Below are positions 5,688 through 15,363 of a DNA stretch of 64,000 bases, in pieces. The position numbers and the translations under genes are program-made. Source of the DNA: EA-27 sp964396265 (GTDB lineage Archaea > Thermoplasmatota > Thermoplasmata > RBG-16-68-12 > EA-27); NCBI GenBank assembly GCA_964396265.1, contig CAYNEM010000006.1:77767-141766 (forward strand), given 5' to 3'. The notes beneath the pieces were generated by a model. The model ran no database searches. It saw only the letters and a program-made list of their open reading frames with translations, and was not told the DNA's origin. Numbering within the stretch: position 1 is the first letter of the stretch; every line of letters begins with the position of its first letter.

Positions 5688-7975
5688 CAATTCCCCCGAT
5701 CCACCAACAGCCGCTGGACCTCGTCGCGGTCCCTGCGCGCCCCGAGCCCTTCGAAGATCGCGAGCGCTCGCCGCAGGTGCTCGAGGCCACGGGCATCCGT
5801 GCGGAGGCGCCCGAGGTTGCGGTGCACCTCCCCCATCTGCCAGAGGAAGCCGAGCTTCTCGGACAGCACGAGGCTCCGCTCGTAGAACCTGGCGGCGTTC
5901 GCCGCATCCCCCTTCCGCCGGTACGCCTCCCCGATGTTGTTGTACAGGATCGCGACCGTGCGGTGGTCGCCCAGCTCCTCGCTCAGCCGGAGCGCGTCCG
6001 CGTAGTCCGCGAGCGCGCCGTCGACGTCGTCCCGCTGCCACCGCAGGATTCCGAGGTTGTTGAGCGCGCCCGCGACCCCGGCCGCATCGCCGACGGCCTC
6101 GTACGCCTCCCGGCTGCGGCGGTACAGGTCCGCGGCGGCGTCGAGGTTCCCCGCCTGCCATTCGAGGATGCCCAATGCGTTGAGGATGCGCGCCACGATC
6201 GACTGGTCGGCGTCGCCGACGATCCCCAGTGCGCGCTCGAACGAGGCGCGCGCGACATCGAAGTCCCCTTGGCGGTATTCGATCACGCCGAGCTCGAGGA
6301 CGCCGCGCGCCTCGCCTCGCCGGTCGCCAAGATCCTCCGCGAGGGAGCGCGCCTCGTCGAAGCTCTCCCGGGCGCCGGGCCATTCGCCGCGGACGGACTG
6401 GAGCTCGCCTCGCAGGAGGAGCAGGGGGACGCGGCCCGCGGGCTCCAGCGCCCGCAGGTCGAACGAGGCGAGGAGCTTCATCACGTCGTTCTGGAGGCCT
6501 TTGGCGGCGAGGGAGCGGCCGATTCCGCCGAGGAGCGCGGCCGCGTCCTTCGTGCGTCCCGCCTGGATGAGGTGGTACAGCATCTCGACGCGCGCCTCGG
6601 GGTCCGCGAGGGCCTCGTAGTGCGACGCCGCGAGCGCGTGCAACCGGAGGCGCTGGGGCGTGGTCAGGCGTGAATAGAAGAACTCCCGGAGGAGGTCGTG
6701 CATGTCCGCAGTGCCGCCGCCAATCCGGACGAGGGACCGCTCCGCAAGCGCCTCGAGGCGACCGACGTCGCTGACCTCTGGCGCGACGGCCTCGAGGGCG
6801 ACGGGATGGCGGTGCACCGCCAGCGAGGCGACGATATCCTGTTCTCGTGCATCAAGCTTCGAGGCGACCTCCTCGCGCAGGTACGCGCGCACGTCCGTCA
6901 TTCCCTGACCGCCCGAGGCCGCGACGAGCTCGAGGAACAGGGGATGGCCCTTCGTCGCCACCACGAGTTCCGCGCGCCGGTCTGCGGGTACGCCCCGATC
7001 TTGCAGGAGCCGGAGGGCGCTCGCCTCATCGAGGCCGCCAAACTCGAGCTCGACCACGAGGCCCTCGAGGCTGACCTCCCGCCGCGAGTAGAACACGGGG
7101 ATCCGACGCCCGGCGATCACGAGCTTCGCGCGCGTCCCCCCGAGCACGCGAACGAGCTGGGTCAGCAGGCCGGCCAACCCCTCCGGAGCCTTGTGGACAT
7201 CGTCCAGGAAGGCAATCATGGGGAGGTCGCGGACCTCCGCGGCGATCCGGGTCAGCATCTCCTCGACGGGGACCGTCCGCTGCACGTCGATTGTGCGCCC
7301 GACCTCCCGCAGTTTGGCGGCGATCCCCGCGAGGACCTGCTCCGTGGTCGTCCACTCCGTCACGCGGAACCATACGGTGACGGCGGAATCGGCGCCCTCC
7401 GCGAGCCGCGCGAGGAAGGCGGTCTTGCCGACGCCTGGCAGTCCCCGGACCGTTAAGCACACGGCCGGTGACTTGAGGAACTCGCGCGCTGCCGCCAATT
7501 CCCGGGACCGCCCGTAGAAGCGCCTGGGGGTCGCGGTCGTCGGGGGCGCACGCGCGCGGGAGGCGTCAAGATCGAGTACACCGTCCGTCGCCGCCAATGC
7601 GAGGTCGAGGAGCGTCGTTCCCATGGGGGCGAGCGGCAGAGATTGCGAGAGTTCGGCGATCTGTTCCGTGCCGCCGGAACGCACGCGCACACGCGTGGCG
7701 GCGATCCGCGTCCGCAAGGCCTCCGCCGCCTGGGCCCCCGCGGGGGTCAGCACGTACACCTTGCGCCGCCGGCCGCCCGCCTCCACGTGGGCCATCCGTT
7801 TCGTGACGTGCCCGCGCGTCTCCATCTCGCCGAGGACGGCGGAGACGTGGCTGCGGCGCACGCTGACCGCGAGGGCGATCCCCTGCTGCGTCATCTCGAA
7901 CGGGACCTCGAAGCGCTCCCCGCGGCGCACGTACGCGAGGAGGTGGAGCAGGATGCGCTCCTCCGCGGTCAGCAT
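5687..7975 (-). CDS. Winged-helix/STAND ATPase/TPR regulator
   Basis: A 762-residue protein. Residues 1-95 are a MarR-like winged helix (RRSHVSAVLGEMETRGHVTKR and a wing with GGRRRKVYVLTPAG). About 150-400 is a STAND-type P-loop ATPase with FYGRSREL, Walker A GLPGVGKT (178-185) and Walker B MIAFLDDVH. A helical region is followed from about 480 to the end by TPR-like repeats (GVLELGVIEYRQGDFDVA, NALGILEWQAGNLDAA, NNLGILRWQRDDVDGA, NNIGEAYRRKGDAANA). This is the MalT/AfsR plan: ligand binding to the TPR array would release the ATPase for oligomerisation and DNA binding. Having the DNA-binding domain at the N-terminus is common in archaea. It stands alone and is convergent with the pilin. Target genes are unknown. 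Confidence 0.85.
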   Translation of the reverse strand: MLTAEERILLHLLAYVRRGERFEVPFEMTQQGIALAVSVRRSHVSAVLGEMETRGHVTKRMAHVEAGGRRRKVYVLTPAGAQAAEALRTRIAATRVRVRSGGTEQIAELSQSLPLAPMGTTLLDLALAATDGVLDLDASRARAPPTTATPRRFYGRSRELAAAREFLKSPAVCLTVRGLPGVGKTAFLARLAEGADSAVTVWFRVTEWTTTEQVLAGIAAKLREVGRTIDVQRTVPVEEMLTRIAAEVRDLPMIAFLDDVHKAPEGLAGLLTQLVRVLGGTRAKLVIAGRRIPVFYSRREVSLEGLVVELEFGGLDEASALRLLQDRGVPADRRAELVVATKGHPLFLELVAASGGQGMTDVRAYLREEVASKLDAREQDIVASLAVHRHPVALEAVAPEVSDVGRLEALAERSLVRIGGGTADMHDLLREFFYSRLTTPQRLRLHALAASHYEALADPEARVEMLYHLIQAGRTKDAAALLGGIGRSLAAKGLQNDVMKLLASFDLRALEPAGRVPLLLLRGELQSVRGEWPGARESFDEARSLAEDLGDRRGEARGVLELGVIEYRQGDFDVARASFERALGIVGDADQSIVARILNALGILEWQAGNLDAAADLYRRSREAYEAVGDAAGVAGALNNLGILRWQRDDVDGALADYADALRLSEELGDHRTVAILYNNIGEAYRRKGDAANAARFYERSLVLSEKLGFLWQMGEVHRNLGRLRTDARGLEHLRRALAIFEGLGARRDRDEVQRLLVDRGN

Positions 7976-8032
7976 GTCGGACGCCGAGCGGGGTCCGGGG
8001 GTATGAAGATGAGGGCGACGTGTCGGTCCGCT

Positions 8033-8536
8033 TCACTTGGGGGCCTCGGAGGACTCAGGCCCCGGGCCAACTTCAGCTTCCTTGGTCTTTGGCAGATACT
8101 TCACCGCACGACCCCATCTGTAGATGACCCACAGCTCCGTCTTCTCGGGCGAGACAATGAACATCATGGGGTTGGCGATCGAGCCGATCAGGTTACCAAG
8201 CGGTCGCTGCCGTCCGCTGGCGAGACGAGCCGAAGCGGCAAACAGCCGCTCGTCCTGGGGCTTCTTGAGTTCGTTCGCCTGAAGGGACAGGGAGAGATGC
8301 TCAATGGTGTCCCATCGCATGCGTTCCGTCCGGGGGACCCATGTCAAGACCACCGCGTCCCTTGAGAACCCGACGCGGATGGGCTGGGACACGAGGAGCA
8401 CCCCCGCGGATAATCCCACCAAGAGAAGTATGGCTCCGAGGAGGCCGATTCGATGGGGTGTCGAGGTGAAGATGATGCCCACCACGATGAACATGGGGAG
8501 AACGACAAGCCACAGTTCAGCCATGAAGCGTGCCAT
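8033..8536 (-). CDS. Two-helix membrane protein with a PH-like cytoplasmic domain
   Basis: A 167-residue protein from ATG 8536. Two hydrophobic helices (LWLVVLPMFIVVGIIFTS and LLGAILLLVGLSAGVLLVS) precede a beta-rich region (IRVGFSRDAVVLTWVPRTERM, then WDTIEHLSL) resembling bacterial PH domains, ending in an acidic tail. A TTG at 8584 would add 16 residues including a WETN segment and cannot be excluded. The function is unknown. It is divergent from the MetF-like gene. Confidence 0.6.
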   Translation of the reverse strand: MARFMAELWLVVLPMFIVVGIIFTSTPHRIGLLGAILLLVGLSAGVLLVSQPIRVGFSRDAVVLTWVPRTERMRWDTIEHLSLSLQANELKKPQDERLFAASARLASGRQRPLGNLIGSIANPMMFIVSPEKTELWVIYRWGRAVKYLPKTKEAEVGPGPESSEAPK

Positions 8537-8662
8537 CCAACGGACCGCCCCACGGTTGGTTTCCCAGTGGATGTCGCTCTCCAACCTTACACCTTGGATT
8601 GCGACCCCATGGCATGAGGCGGCTTGAATTCGTCCGAAAAGGGTTAGAACCCGTGCGGCCGT

Positions 8663-9589
8663 GTGGCGCCGATGGTCTTCGCGAACCGACTGCGCGACTT
8701 CCCTCTGGTCCTTGAGGTCGTGCCCCCCCACGGCCGCGCGAGCGACAAGGCCGTCCGGAGCCTCGTGAAGAAGGTCCACGAGGCCGTCGGCACGATCCCC
8801 CGACTCGACGCCGTGAACATCCCGGAGATCCTGGACGAGAACCACGCGGGGATGCCGTTCTATCGGAACATGGACCCGCGGCGGTTCGCGGGCCTGCTGA
8901 ACCTCGAGGGTCCCCTCGAGCCGATCGTGAACAAGGTCGTCGTCCACATGGAGGGCGTGGGGGCGTTCGACACGTGGGTCAAGGAGTCCCTCGACGCGTA
9001 CGGCCTGCGGAACTTCGTCCTCGTCGGCGGGGGGAGCAGCCGCGTCACCTACCCGGGGCCGACGGTGGCGGGGGCGAACGAGAGGCTCGCGCACCTCACC
9101 GAGGCGTACAAGGGAGTCGTGGGGGGAAACATCGCGATCCCGGAGCGGAGGGACGAGGTGTCCCGCCTCGTCGGGAAGACGCGCACGGGCAGCCGGTTCT
9201 TCACGACGCAGGTGCTGTTCGAGGCGGAGCCGATCGCGACGACGCTGCGGCACTACGGCGAGGCGTGCCACTACGAGGGCGTGCACCCCGCGACGGTGCT
9301 CCTCAGCTTCGCGCCCGTGTCGGACTACCAGGACGTAGAGTTCCTCGCATGGCTCGGGGCGACCGTGACGCCGGAGACGGAGGAGCGCCTGCTCCAGCGC
9401 GGGGTTCGCCCGGGCGTCGCGTCGCTCCAGGTGGCCCTCAAGATCCTCACGAAGATCCGCGACGCGGTCGAGGGCTCGCCACACCCGGTGCCGCTCGGCG
9501 CGAACGTCGAGCAGATCGCGACGCACAACTTCGAGCTGGCGGTGAAAATGGCGCAGGAGTTCCTCGCGTGGAAGGACGCGAAGGTCTAA
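8663..9589 (+). CDS. Methylenetetrahydrofolate reductase-like protein
   Basis: A 308-residue TIM-barrel protein with the MetF-type opening LEVVPPHGR, then LDAVNIPEI, a VGGG segment (FVLVGGGSS) and a late Q.LFEAEP. The MetF superfamily reduces methylene-tetrahydrofolate or related pterins with flavin, supplying methyl groups for methionine. The core methionine synthase pair at 57769-59756 would be the pathway partner. Length matches single-domain MetF. Start is GTG 8663 or ATG 8672. Identity to characterised MetF looks low and a different pterin or cofactor is possible, so I give no gene symbol. Confidence 0.65.
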   Translation: MAPMVFANRLRDFPLVLEVVPPHGRASDKAVRSLVKKVHEAVGTIPRLDAVNIPEILDENHAGMPFYRNMDPRRFAGLLNLEGPLEPIVNKVVVHMEGVGAFDTWVKESLDAYGLRNFVLVGGGSSRVTYPGPTVAGANERLAHLTEAYKGVVGGNIAIPERRDEVSRLVGKTRTGSRFFTTQVLFEAEPIATTLRHYGEACHYEGVHPATVLLSFAPVSDYQDVEFLAWLGATVTPETEERLLQRGVRPGVASLQVALKILTKIRDAVEGSPHPVPLGANVEQIATHNFELAVKMAQEFLAWKDAKV

Positions 9590-10024
9590 GGTCCTCCCAG
9601 GTTGATCCCTCCCATTGAGTTTTCGTCCGCGATCAGAACTCACGACGGTGGAGGACAAGGTCCCTCACTCGAGGGGAACGGTCCCTCGAACGCAGGGAAC
9701 ATCCCTCGATTGGGGGGCCAAGAAGGACCGCACCGTGCACACTCGGCACCGCTTGAGGCCGAGCCGCCCTTGGTTGAGGGGACCTCTGCCCCCATCGAAG
9801 GGAACGTCCCATCAGTCCGGGGGATGCACGCCGGACTCCCGAGCGCGTCGCCCCCCATTGAGGGAAATCTCGCAGCGTGGAGAGAAGGTCTACCCGGATG
9901 GGGCGGCCCCCTTCCTCAATCGAGACGGAGACGCCCTCCATCGATGGAGAGTTCCTAACGACCGAGGGGAGAGGAGCCTGCACATCGACGACCGCCGACG
10001 CCAAAGAAGACGGTCCACCGCCCT
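9590..10024. repeat. Intergenic array of degenerate 21-base partly palindromic repeats
   Basis: These 435 bases separate two convergent genes. Units resembling GGTCCCTCnnnCGAGGGGAAC recur: three are directly tandem (9659-9679, 9680-9700, 9701-9721), and further degenerate copies lie near 9609, 9768, 9792, 9811, 9854 and 9933. Each unit has CCCTC and GAGGG arms. Weak open frames cross the array on both strands because 21 bases is seven codons; none has a start and composition typical of a gene here. Confidence 0.55.
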
Positions 10025-12796
10025 TCACGATCGCTTCGCATCCGGAGATGTCGACACGCTCCGGCTGCGGCCCCTGAGGACCGCGACGGTCACACCCGCC
10101 GCCAGGATCCCTCCGTCGACCACGGCGCCGACGCCAAGCAAGGGCGGGATTGACAGCAACCCGGTGAAGTGCGACAGGATCCCGGTCGCAGCTTCCGCGA
10201 GGACGAAGGGGAGACTCGTGGTGGCAAATGCGACGATAGCGGAACTGCGCCCTCCCTCGTGCCCTTGCGCGCTCCGCCTCGACGACGATGCGCCCAAGGC
10301 GATGAGCACGGCGGCGAACACCGCGGCGACGAGGGGCTTCCAGTTGACATTCGCGGGCGCGAGCGGAATGACGACCTCTACCGCTACGCTCGCCGAGCTC
10401 ACATTCCCGTCGTCGTCCGCCACGACTAACCAGACGATGTAGAACCCGGGCCTGGAGAAAGCGTGCGCCTGCGCGGAGCTCGGCCCGCTCACCGGCGGCG
10501 TCCCGTCGCCGAAGTCGAACGCGTAGTCCACGATCGTCCCGTCGAGATCGCTCGAGCCGCTTCCATCGAAGGTGATCGAGACCTCGACTTCCACGGTGGT
10601 CACGCTCGCCGTAATCACCGCCGTCGGAGCCAGGCCCCACACCGTGACCGTGACCTGATCCGAATCGGTCAGTCCCTCCGTGTCCGCGGCGGTGAACTGC
10701 AGGACGTAGGTTCCCAGGACGGGCGCAAAGAAGTCCGCCGCGTTCGTCGTCCCGCCATTCAGGGTCACGCTCGCGGGCCCGGAGACTTGCGACCATGCGA
10801 CGACGAGGGCGTCTCCGTCCGGGTCGGAAACGATGCCGTACACAAAGACCTGGGTGCCCTTGCGGGCCATGAAGCTCGACCCAGCATCGACCGATGGCCC
10901 CGCGTTGGAGACGGACACCGTCACTTGGACGGAATCCGTGCCCTCGAAGTCCCCGTCATCAACGGTCAGCTCGAACACGTACGTCCCCGAGACCGATGGC
11001 GTGAAGTCGGCCGTCGCTGTGCCTGCGCCGTTCATGACCACGGGAGGCCCGGATATCTGAGACCAAACGTAGGCGAGTCCGTCTCCGTCCGGATCGGAGG
11101 AGGCCAAGCCGTCAAGGGGCACCGCGGAGTACTTCGGAGCCGTGATGGGCGCTGTGGCAACCGCGACCGGCCGCGCGTTGAGGACCGTCACCACGATCGT
11201 GTCTGAGTCGGCGCCGCCAAAGCCGTCGTCCGCCCGAAGGAGGAACATGCACGTGCCGCTCCGTATCGCGGTGAAGGCCGGCATCGCGTCATTTGGGTCG
11301 GACAATGTGATTCCAGTAGGTGCCGTCCACGCGTACGTCAGAGCGTCGCCGTCAGGGTCAACCGACCCGGTGGCGTCGAGTGCGAGGAGGACGTTCTTCG
11401 CGGCGGTGGTCTGATCCGGACCCGCGTTCGCAACCGGGTTCCGGTTGAGCGGGGTTACTGCGACGGAGGTCTCCCCGATTCCTCCGAAGCCGTCGTCCAC
11501 GGTGAGGTTGAACACATACGTTCCAAGCTCGGTCGGGATGAAGGATGCCGTGGCGGTATTGGCGCCCGTCAGGGTCACCTCGGGACCGCTGACCTTGCTC
11601 CAGGAAAACGTCAACGAGTCTCCGTCGGGGTCACCGCTGCCCGTGCCGTCCAATACGACGATCTGTCCGCGGAAGATCGGGGGGGCCGTGGCGGTGGCGC
11701 TCGCCGTCGGCGGGCGGTTCTCAATCTGGATCGTGAGCCCGTCCGTATCATTCTGGTCGGCGCTGTCCCAAACGGTCAGGCTTACGATAAAGGCGCCACG
11801 AACGGCGTAGGCGTGCGTCGCGAGGGGGTTCGTGTTCATCTCTCCGTCGCCGAAATCCCAGAGGTGTGCAGTGAGGCCGACGTCGTCGGTCGATCCCGTG
11901 GCGTCGAAGAGGATCTGGGTTCCGATGTAGCCGCTCATCGGGGTGGCCGCGGCCAAGGCCGTGGGGGGGTTGTCGATCAGGTTCAGCGAACCGCCAAAGA
12001 CCACCCCGGCCGGATTGCAGTTGTACGGTCCGTCGCCGCAGCCGAAGAAGCCATTCGCGGCACGGATGGTGATGACGTTTGTGCCCGGGAGAAGGTACGG
12101 CAGAATGTCGAAGGTGGCCAGCGAATCGTGCGCTGGACCGGCAAGGGACTCATCCGTCACGCTGCCAGTTGTTCCCACGAACATGCCGTTGACGCGCACC
12201 TCAGCGAAGTCATCCACGGCTACCGATGTTGTTCCTCCCGTAAACACCCCGGGGAAGTCGAACACTTTCGAGAAGAAGAATTCCGCGGGGAACGCTGGGG
12301 ACGTTGTACCATCGATCGCAGGAGCCCAAATCCACGTCGCGCCTGGAATACTCGACAAGTCGGCCGTCCATCCGTCATAAGGGTAATCATACAACGTGGC
12401 CCCCGGAGGGCAATTCGACGGCGCGAAGTCGTTTAGGCAAATATTCTGCGCGAGGCCCAGGAAGGTCCCCGCGGAATCGGAGACTGACCAGGTGGTGTCC
12501 GAGACGAACGGAATCGTTCCCGTTGGGGCGTCCTCTTCGTCGTCGTTCAGAACGCCGGTGTTCGCGGCCACGAACAGGTCCGGGCCTGTATCGGGGATTG
12601 GCAGCGCGCTCAGGGGGTGGGGTTGGAGGAGACCTGCGGAGGGCGCCTCGTCCAGACGAGGGCTTGCGATCGACGAGCCCCCATCGTCCGCCGAACTCGC
12701 GAGGAGTTGGGACGACGGGGGGAGGACCAACACCGCCAACACCGCCAAGGCGACGACCGCTGCGGCTCGCAACCCCTCGCCCTCCCTCCGGTACAT
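10025..12796 (-). CDS. Large surface protein with six PKD-like domains and a C-terminal membrane region
   Basis: A 923-residue protein. The N-terminus has a signal peptide (LRAAAVVALAVLAVLVLPPSS). Residues about 70-280 form a carbohydrate-binding-like sandwich (GATWIWAPAI, a FDFPG segment, VAVDDFAEVRVNG and CGDGPYNCN with paired Cys). Six PKD/cadherin-like repeats follow (for example WDFGDGEMNTNPLATHAY, LTVDDGFGG), each with DPDGD calcium-type motifs. The last about 110 residues contain two or three hydrophobic helices and a basic tail that anchor it. The likely role is adhesion or S-layer association. It is the last of three consecutive minus-strand genes for exported proteins. Confidence 0.8.
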   Translation of the reverse strand: MYRREGEGLRAAAVVALAVLAVLVLPPSSQLLASSADDGGSSIASPRLDEAPSAGLLQPHPLSALPIPDTGPDLFVAANTGVLNDDEEDAPTGTIPFVSDTTWSVSDSAGTFLGLAQNICLNDFAPSNCPPGATLYDYPYDGWTADLSSIPGATWIWAPAIDGTTSPAFPAEFFFSKVFDFPGVFTGGTTSVAVDDFAEVRVNGMFVGTTGSVTDESLAGPAHDSLATFDILPYLLPGTNVITIRAANGFFGCGDGPYNCNPAGVVFGGSLNLIDNPPTALAAATPMSGYIGTQILFDATGSTDDVGLTAHLWDFGDGEMNTNPLATHAYAVRGAFIVSLTVWDSADQNDTDGLTIQIENRPPTASATATAPPIFRGQIVVLDGTGSGDPDGDSLTFSWSKVSGPEVTLTGANTATASFIPTELGTYVFNLTVDDGFGGIGETSVAVTPLNRNPVANAGPDQTTAAKNVLLALDATGSVDPDGDALTYAWTAPTGITLSDPNDAMPAFTAIRSGTCMFLLRADDGFGGADSDTIVVTVLNARPVAVATAPITAPKYSAVPLDGLASSDPDGDGLAYVWSQISGPPVVMNGAGTATADFTPSVSGTYVFELTVDDGDFEGTDSVQVTVSVSNAGPSVDAGSSFMARKGTQVFVYGIVSDPDGDALVVAWSQVSGPASVTLNGGTTNAADFFAPVLGTYVLQFTAADTEGLTDSDQVTVTVWGLAPTAVITASVTTVEVEVSITFDGSGSSDLDGTIVDYAFDFGDGTPPVSGPSSAQAHAFSRPGFYIVWLVVADDDGNVSSASVAVEVVIPLAPANVNWKPLVAAVFAAVLIALGASSSRRSAQGHEGGRSSAIVAFATTSLPFVLAEAATGILSHFTGLLSIPPLLGVGAVVDGGILAAGVTVAVLRGRSRSVSTSPDAKRS

Positions 12797-12829
12797 GTGC
12801 GTTCGCCCCCAGCTAAGGAACGCCGCCGC

Positions 12830-15196
12830 TCACGGGATGAAGTTCTGCGTCTCCGGCAGCGGCAGCACGATCGGGACCTCGAAGAGGTTCGTCGGCGTCG
12901 GGTGGATCACGACGAGGCCGTCGCTCGCGAGGAACTGCGCGGCCTGTTCCTGCGCGCCCCGTGAGATGGCGGCGAAGTACGCGTCGGTGATGACCCCCTG
13001 GATAGGGAACGGGTGGGGGTTCTTCCGCGCGGCCGTCGTGCAGGGGTTGGCGGCGCACGCGAGGTCGTGGCGGTAGTACGTCGTGTACGCCTCGAGGCCT
13101 CCGGCCCGGATCACGGCGCTGGCGCTGGGATTCGGCTGGGTCTGGTCTCCCTTTGCCATCTGGATGAGAACGCCTCGAACGCGCACGTCGTCCTCGTCGC
13201 ATTCGTCATCATCGTCGTCGTCATCATCGTCGTCGTCATCCTCGCAGCTCTGGAGGACCGTCCGAAGGTGTTTCGCGTAAGCGATCGGTTCCCCGGATTG
13301 CATCGCCCACTCGCTCCACTCCATGTACTCTTGGATCGCGATCGCTCCGGCCACGGTGTTGACGAGCGGCGGCTGGTCTCGGAGCGGGATGTTCTCGTTG
13401 AAGACGATGCCACCCACGTTGATCAGGGAGGGAATCCGGCTCGCGAGCGTCCTCCCGACGATGTCCCGCTGGTTCCCTAGGCGCTGGAGATGAATCTGCG
13501 GGCCGCCCATCGCATTCAGGACGCTGGCCCGGATGGCGGGCTCGATCGCAACGAGTGGGCCGCCGAAATTGGTGCCTAACGACCACCCGAGGAAGTACAT
13601 CCGGTCGGCATCCAGGTCCGGGGCGCCGTCGCCGTCCACGTCGATGCCCAGCTGGACGGCGCGGACGAGGACCAAGTGGTCAATGGCCGTCTGCTTCATG
13701 GCGTGCGCACGGCTGAGCAGTTCGTACGGTTTGAGCGCGAGCCCGCCCTCCTGTGATCCGATGACCTGGTTGCCGTCGACGTCCCTGCTGCGTCCGCCCG
13801 CGAGGAAAGTCGTCGAGGAGCCGTCGACCAGCGTCACCCGATTCGTGCTGTTCGGACCGAGTCCTCGCCCCACCGGATTTATCACCATGGAGGCGATGCC
13901 ATACTTGGCAAGGGTGGGCGCGAGCAGCGTCGGGAACACTTCCTTTTCCCGGTCGCCGCCGACCCCGAGCATCGCCACGGGCCAGCCGTCCTCCGGCTCC
14001 GGCCCCGAGGGCAGCAGGAGGTTGAAGTAGAGGTCCTGCATGCCGGTGACTGGCGGCACTCCGTCCTCCGTTCCGACGACATTGAAAGTCACGTCGGGCC
14101 TCAGGAAGTTCGGCGCTGAGAGGCGCCCGTAGGCGATCGATCCGACGGCCCCCGGGACGAAGGCGAATGCGTTGAAGTTGACGTTGACCGTCGTGAACGA
14201 GTCCGGGGAGACTCCGGTGTGCCGGATGGCGGCGATCGATCCGATTTCCGAGAAGGAGTACACGGTTCGCGCTCCCCCGGGTCCAAGCCCGAAGTCCGCG
14301 ACGGGCGCCGGGAGCGAGCGCACATAGTCGCGAATCCGCGACATAGCACCGGTAGTGGACTGCGTCGTGAACACGGTGGCCACCGCGACCTCTTTCTTCG
14401 AGACTCCAGCGTCACGCGCCGCATCCAGGGCGTCTTGGATCGCCTCCCTGTAGTGACGGGTTCTGCGGTCCCCCGAATGGCGCTCGTCGTCATCGTCATC
14501 GTGGTCGGCCTTGCCTCTAAGGAATGCGGCGAATTCCGGACTCTTCCCCACAGGGTTGCCCGCGGGGTCGCGCACGCCGGTCGTAACAATCAGGGCGTAA
14601 CGCGTCGCCTCCTCGAGCAGTGGATCCGCCTCGACGAACAGCGTGGAGGTCGCCGGGTCCCAGACGACTTGGTTAATTCCAATCCTCATCGCCCTTTCAT
14701 TGTCGTCGTGACGTCCGCCCCGGTCCTGATCTCGCCCTCGATCGTCATCGTCGTCATTCAGTACGAGAAGAAATACGGTGTCCGAGCTCACGGAGGTCGG
14801 GTCGATGGCCCCGTTGAACGGGATGGCGAGCCGCGGCAGCAGGTTGAACCCATCGAGCGTGTTCAGGATGTCGATGTCCTGGCAGTCGGAGGGACGCACC
14901 GCACAGTCAGGCTTTGGCAGAGAGATGCGCAGACCGGTGATTTGGTCGTGATCCCGGATAGTCCACAAGTCGCTGGGGAACGGCGACGTCTGCGTCGTCC
15001 CCAGGTCGAACCGCGGATATGTGCCCGCAGGCGGACTTCCGGGCGCGGCCACGACGCCCGCGAGCGCCGGTATCACCAATGCCGCCAAGATCCACCCGCC
15101 CCACCAAGCGCGACCGAGTGGAAATCCGTTCGAACCCCTTCCCGCATTCCTCCCTGCACTCCTCCACACCGAAGCCGTTTCGATCGAGTCCGACAT
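12830..15196 (-). CDS. Secreted alpha/beta-hydrolase with poly-Asp loops
   Basis: A 788-residue protein from ATG 15196 (a TTG at 15232 would add 12 residues). A signal peptide (GGWILAALVIPALAGVVAAP) precedes a Big/lipase-N-like sandwich (PRLAIPFNGAIDPTSV, and ADPLLEEATRYALIV with YAL..TTGV), then an alpha/beta-hydrolase core with GWSLGTNFGG giving the nucleophile elbow G-W-S-L-G. The order resembles the extracellular lipase family with an N-terminal Ig-like domain. Three acidic insertions interrupt it. The last, between Cys residues, is a run of twelve Asp, which suggests calcium binding or a salt-bridge-rich loop. The acid and His residues of the triad are not assigned. The substrate is likely an ester. 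Confidence 0.75.
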   Translation of the reverse strand: MSDSIETASVWRSAGRNAGRGSNGFPLGRAWWGGWILAALVIPALAGVVAAPGSPPAGTYPRFDLGTTQTSPFPSDLWTIRDHDQITGLRISLPKPDCAVRPSDCQDIDILNTLDGFNLLPRLAIPFNGAIDPTSVSSDTVFLLVLNDDDDDRGRDQDRGGRHDDNERAMRIGINQVVWDPATSTLFVEADPLLEEATRYALIVTTGVRDPAGNPVGKSPEFAAFLRGKADHDDDDDERHSGDRRTRHYREAIQDALDAARDAGVSKKEVAVATVFTTQSTTGAMSRIRDYVRSLPAPVADFGLGPGGARTVYSFSEIGSIAAIRHTGVSPDSFTTVNVNFNAFAFVPGAVGSIAYGRLSAPNFLRPDVTFNVVGTEDGVPPVTGMQDLYFNLLLPSGPEPEDGWPVAMLGVGGDREKEVFPTLLAPTLAKYGIASMVINPVGRGLGPNSTNRVTLVDGSSTTFLAGGRSRDVDGNQVIGSQEGGLALKPYELLSRAHAMKQTAIDHLVLVRAVQLGIDVDGDGAPDLDADRMYFLGWSLGTNFGGPLVAIEPAIRASVLNAMGGPQIHLQRLGNQRDIVGRTLASRIPSLINVGGIVFNENIPLRDQPPLVNTVAGAIAIQEYMEWSEWAMQSGEPIAYAKHLRTVLQSCEDDDDDDDDDDDDECDEDDVRVRGVLIQMAKGDQTQPNPSASAVIRAGGLEAYTTYYRHDLACAANPCTTAARKNPHPFPIQGVITDAYFAAISRGAQEQAAQFLASDGLVVIHPTPTNLFEVPIVLPLPETQNFIP
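13204..13241 (-). repeat. Asp-codon microsatellite in the hydrolase gene
   Basis: A run of GTC/ATC trinucleotides on the plus strand encodes twelve consecutive Asp (GAC/GAT) in the hydrolase, flanked by CE and EC. Mixed GAC and GAT codons mean it is not a pure microsatellite. It is still a candidate for length variation between strains. Confidence 0.6.
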
Positions 15197-15363
15197 ATAA
15201 TCGCCGAACTGCGAAGGATGGGGGCGATACAAGGGAAGATTGGAACGTGACCTGATAGATTATCAAGTCTCTTTGGTGCGTCAGCTTATACGTCTTGGGG
15301 GGGAGGCGCCTTCGGAGGCTATGCCTCCCACATGGGTTGGCGATTCGATTGCGGCTCCAGGGG

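Noticed and set aside
8537..9658. N-terminal two thirds of a 541-codon minus-strand frame
   Set aside because: Only the last 167-183 codons look like a protein. The rest is antisense to the MetF-like gene.
9659..9721. Possible CRISPR array
   Set aside because: Units are directly tandem without spacers, are degenerate, and no cas gene is in the window.
9602..9958. Repetitive 118-codon frame with PIEGN-like repeats
   Set aside because: The peptide repeat is a consequence of 21-base DNA repeats. Both strands give similar frames and there is no promoter or ribosome binding site.
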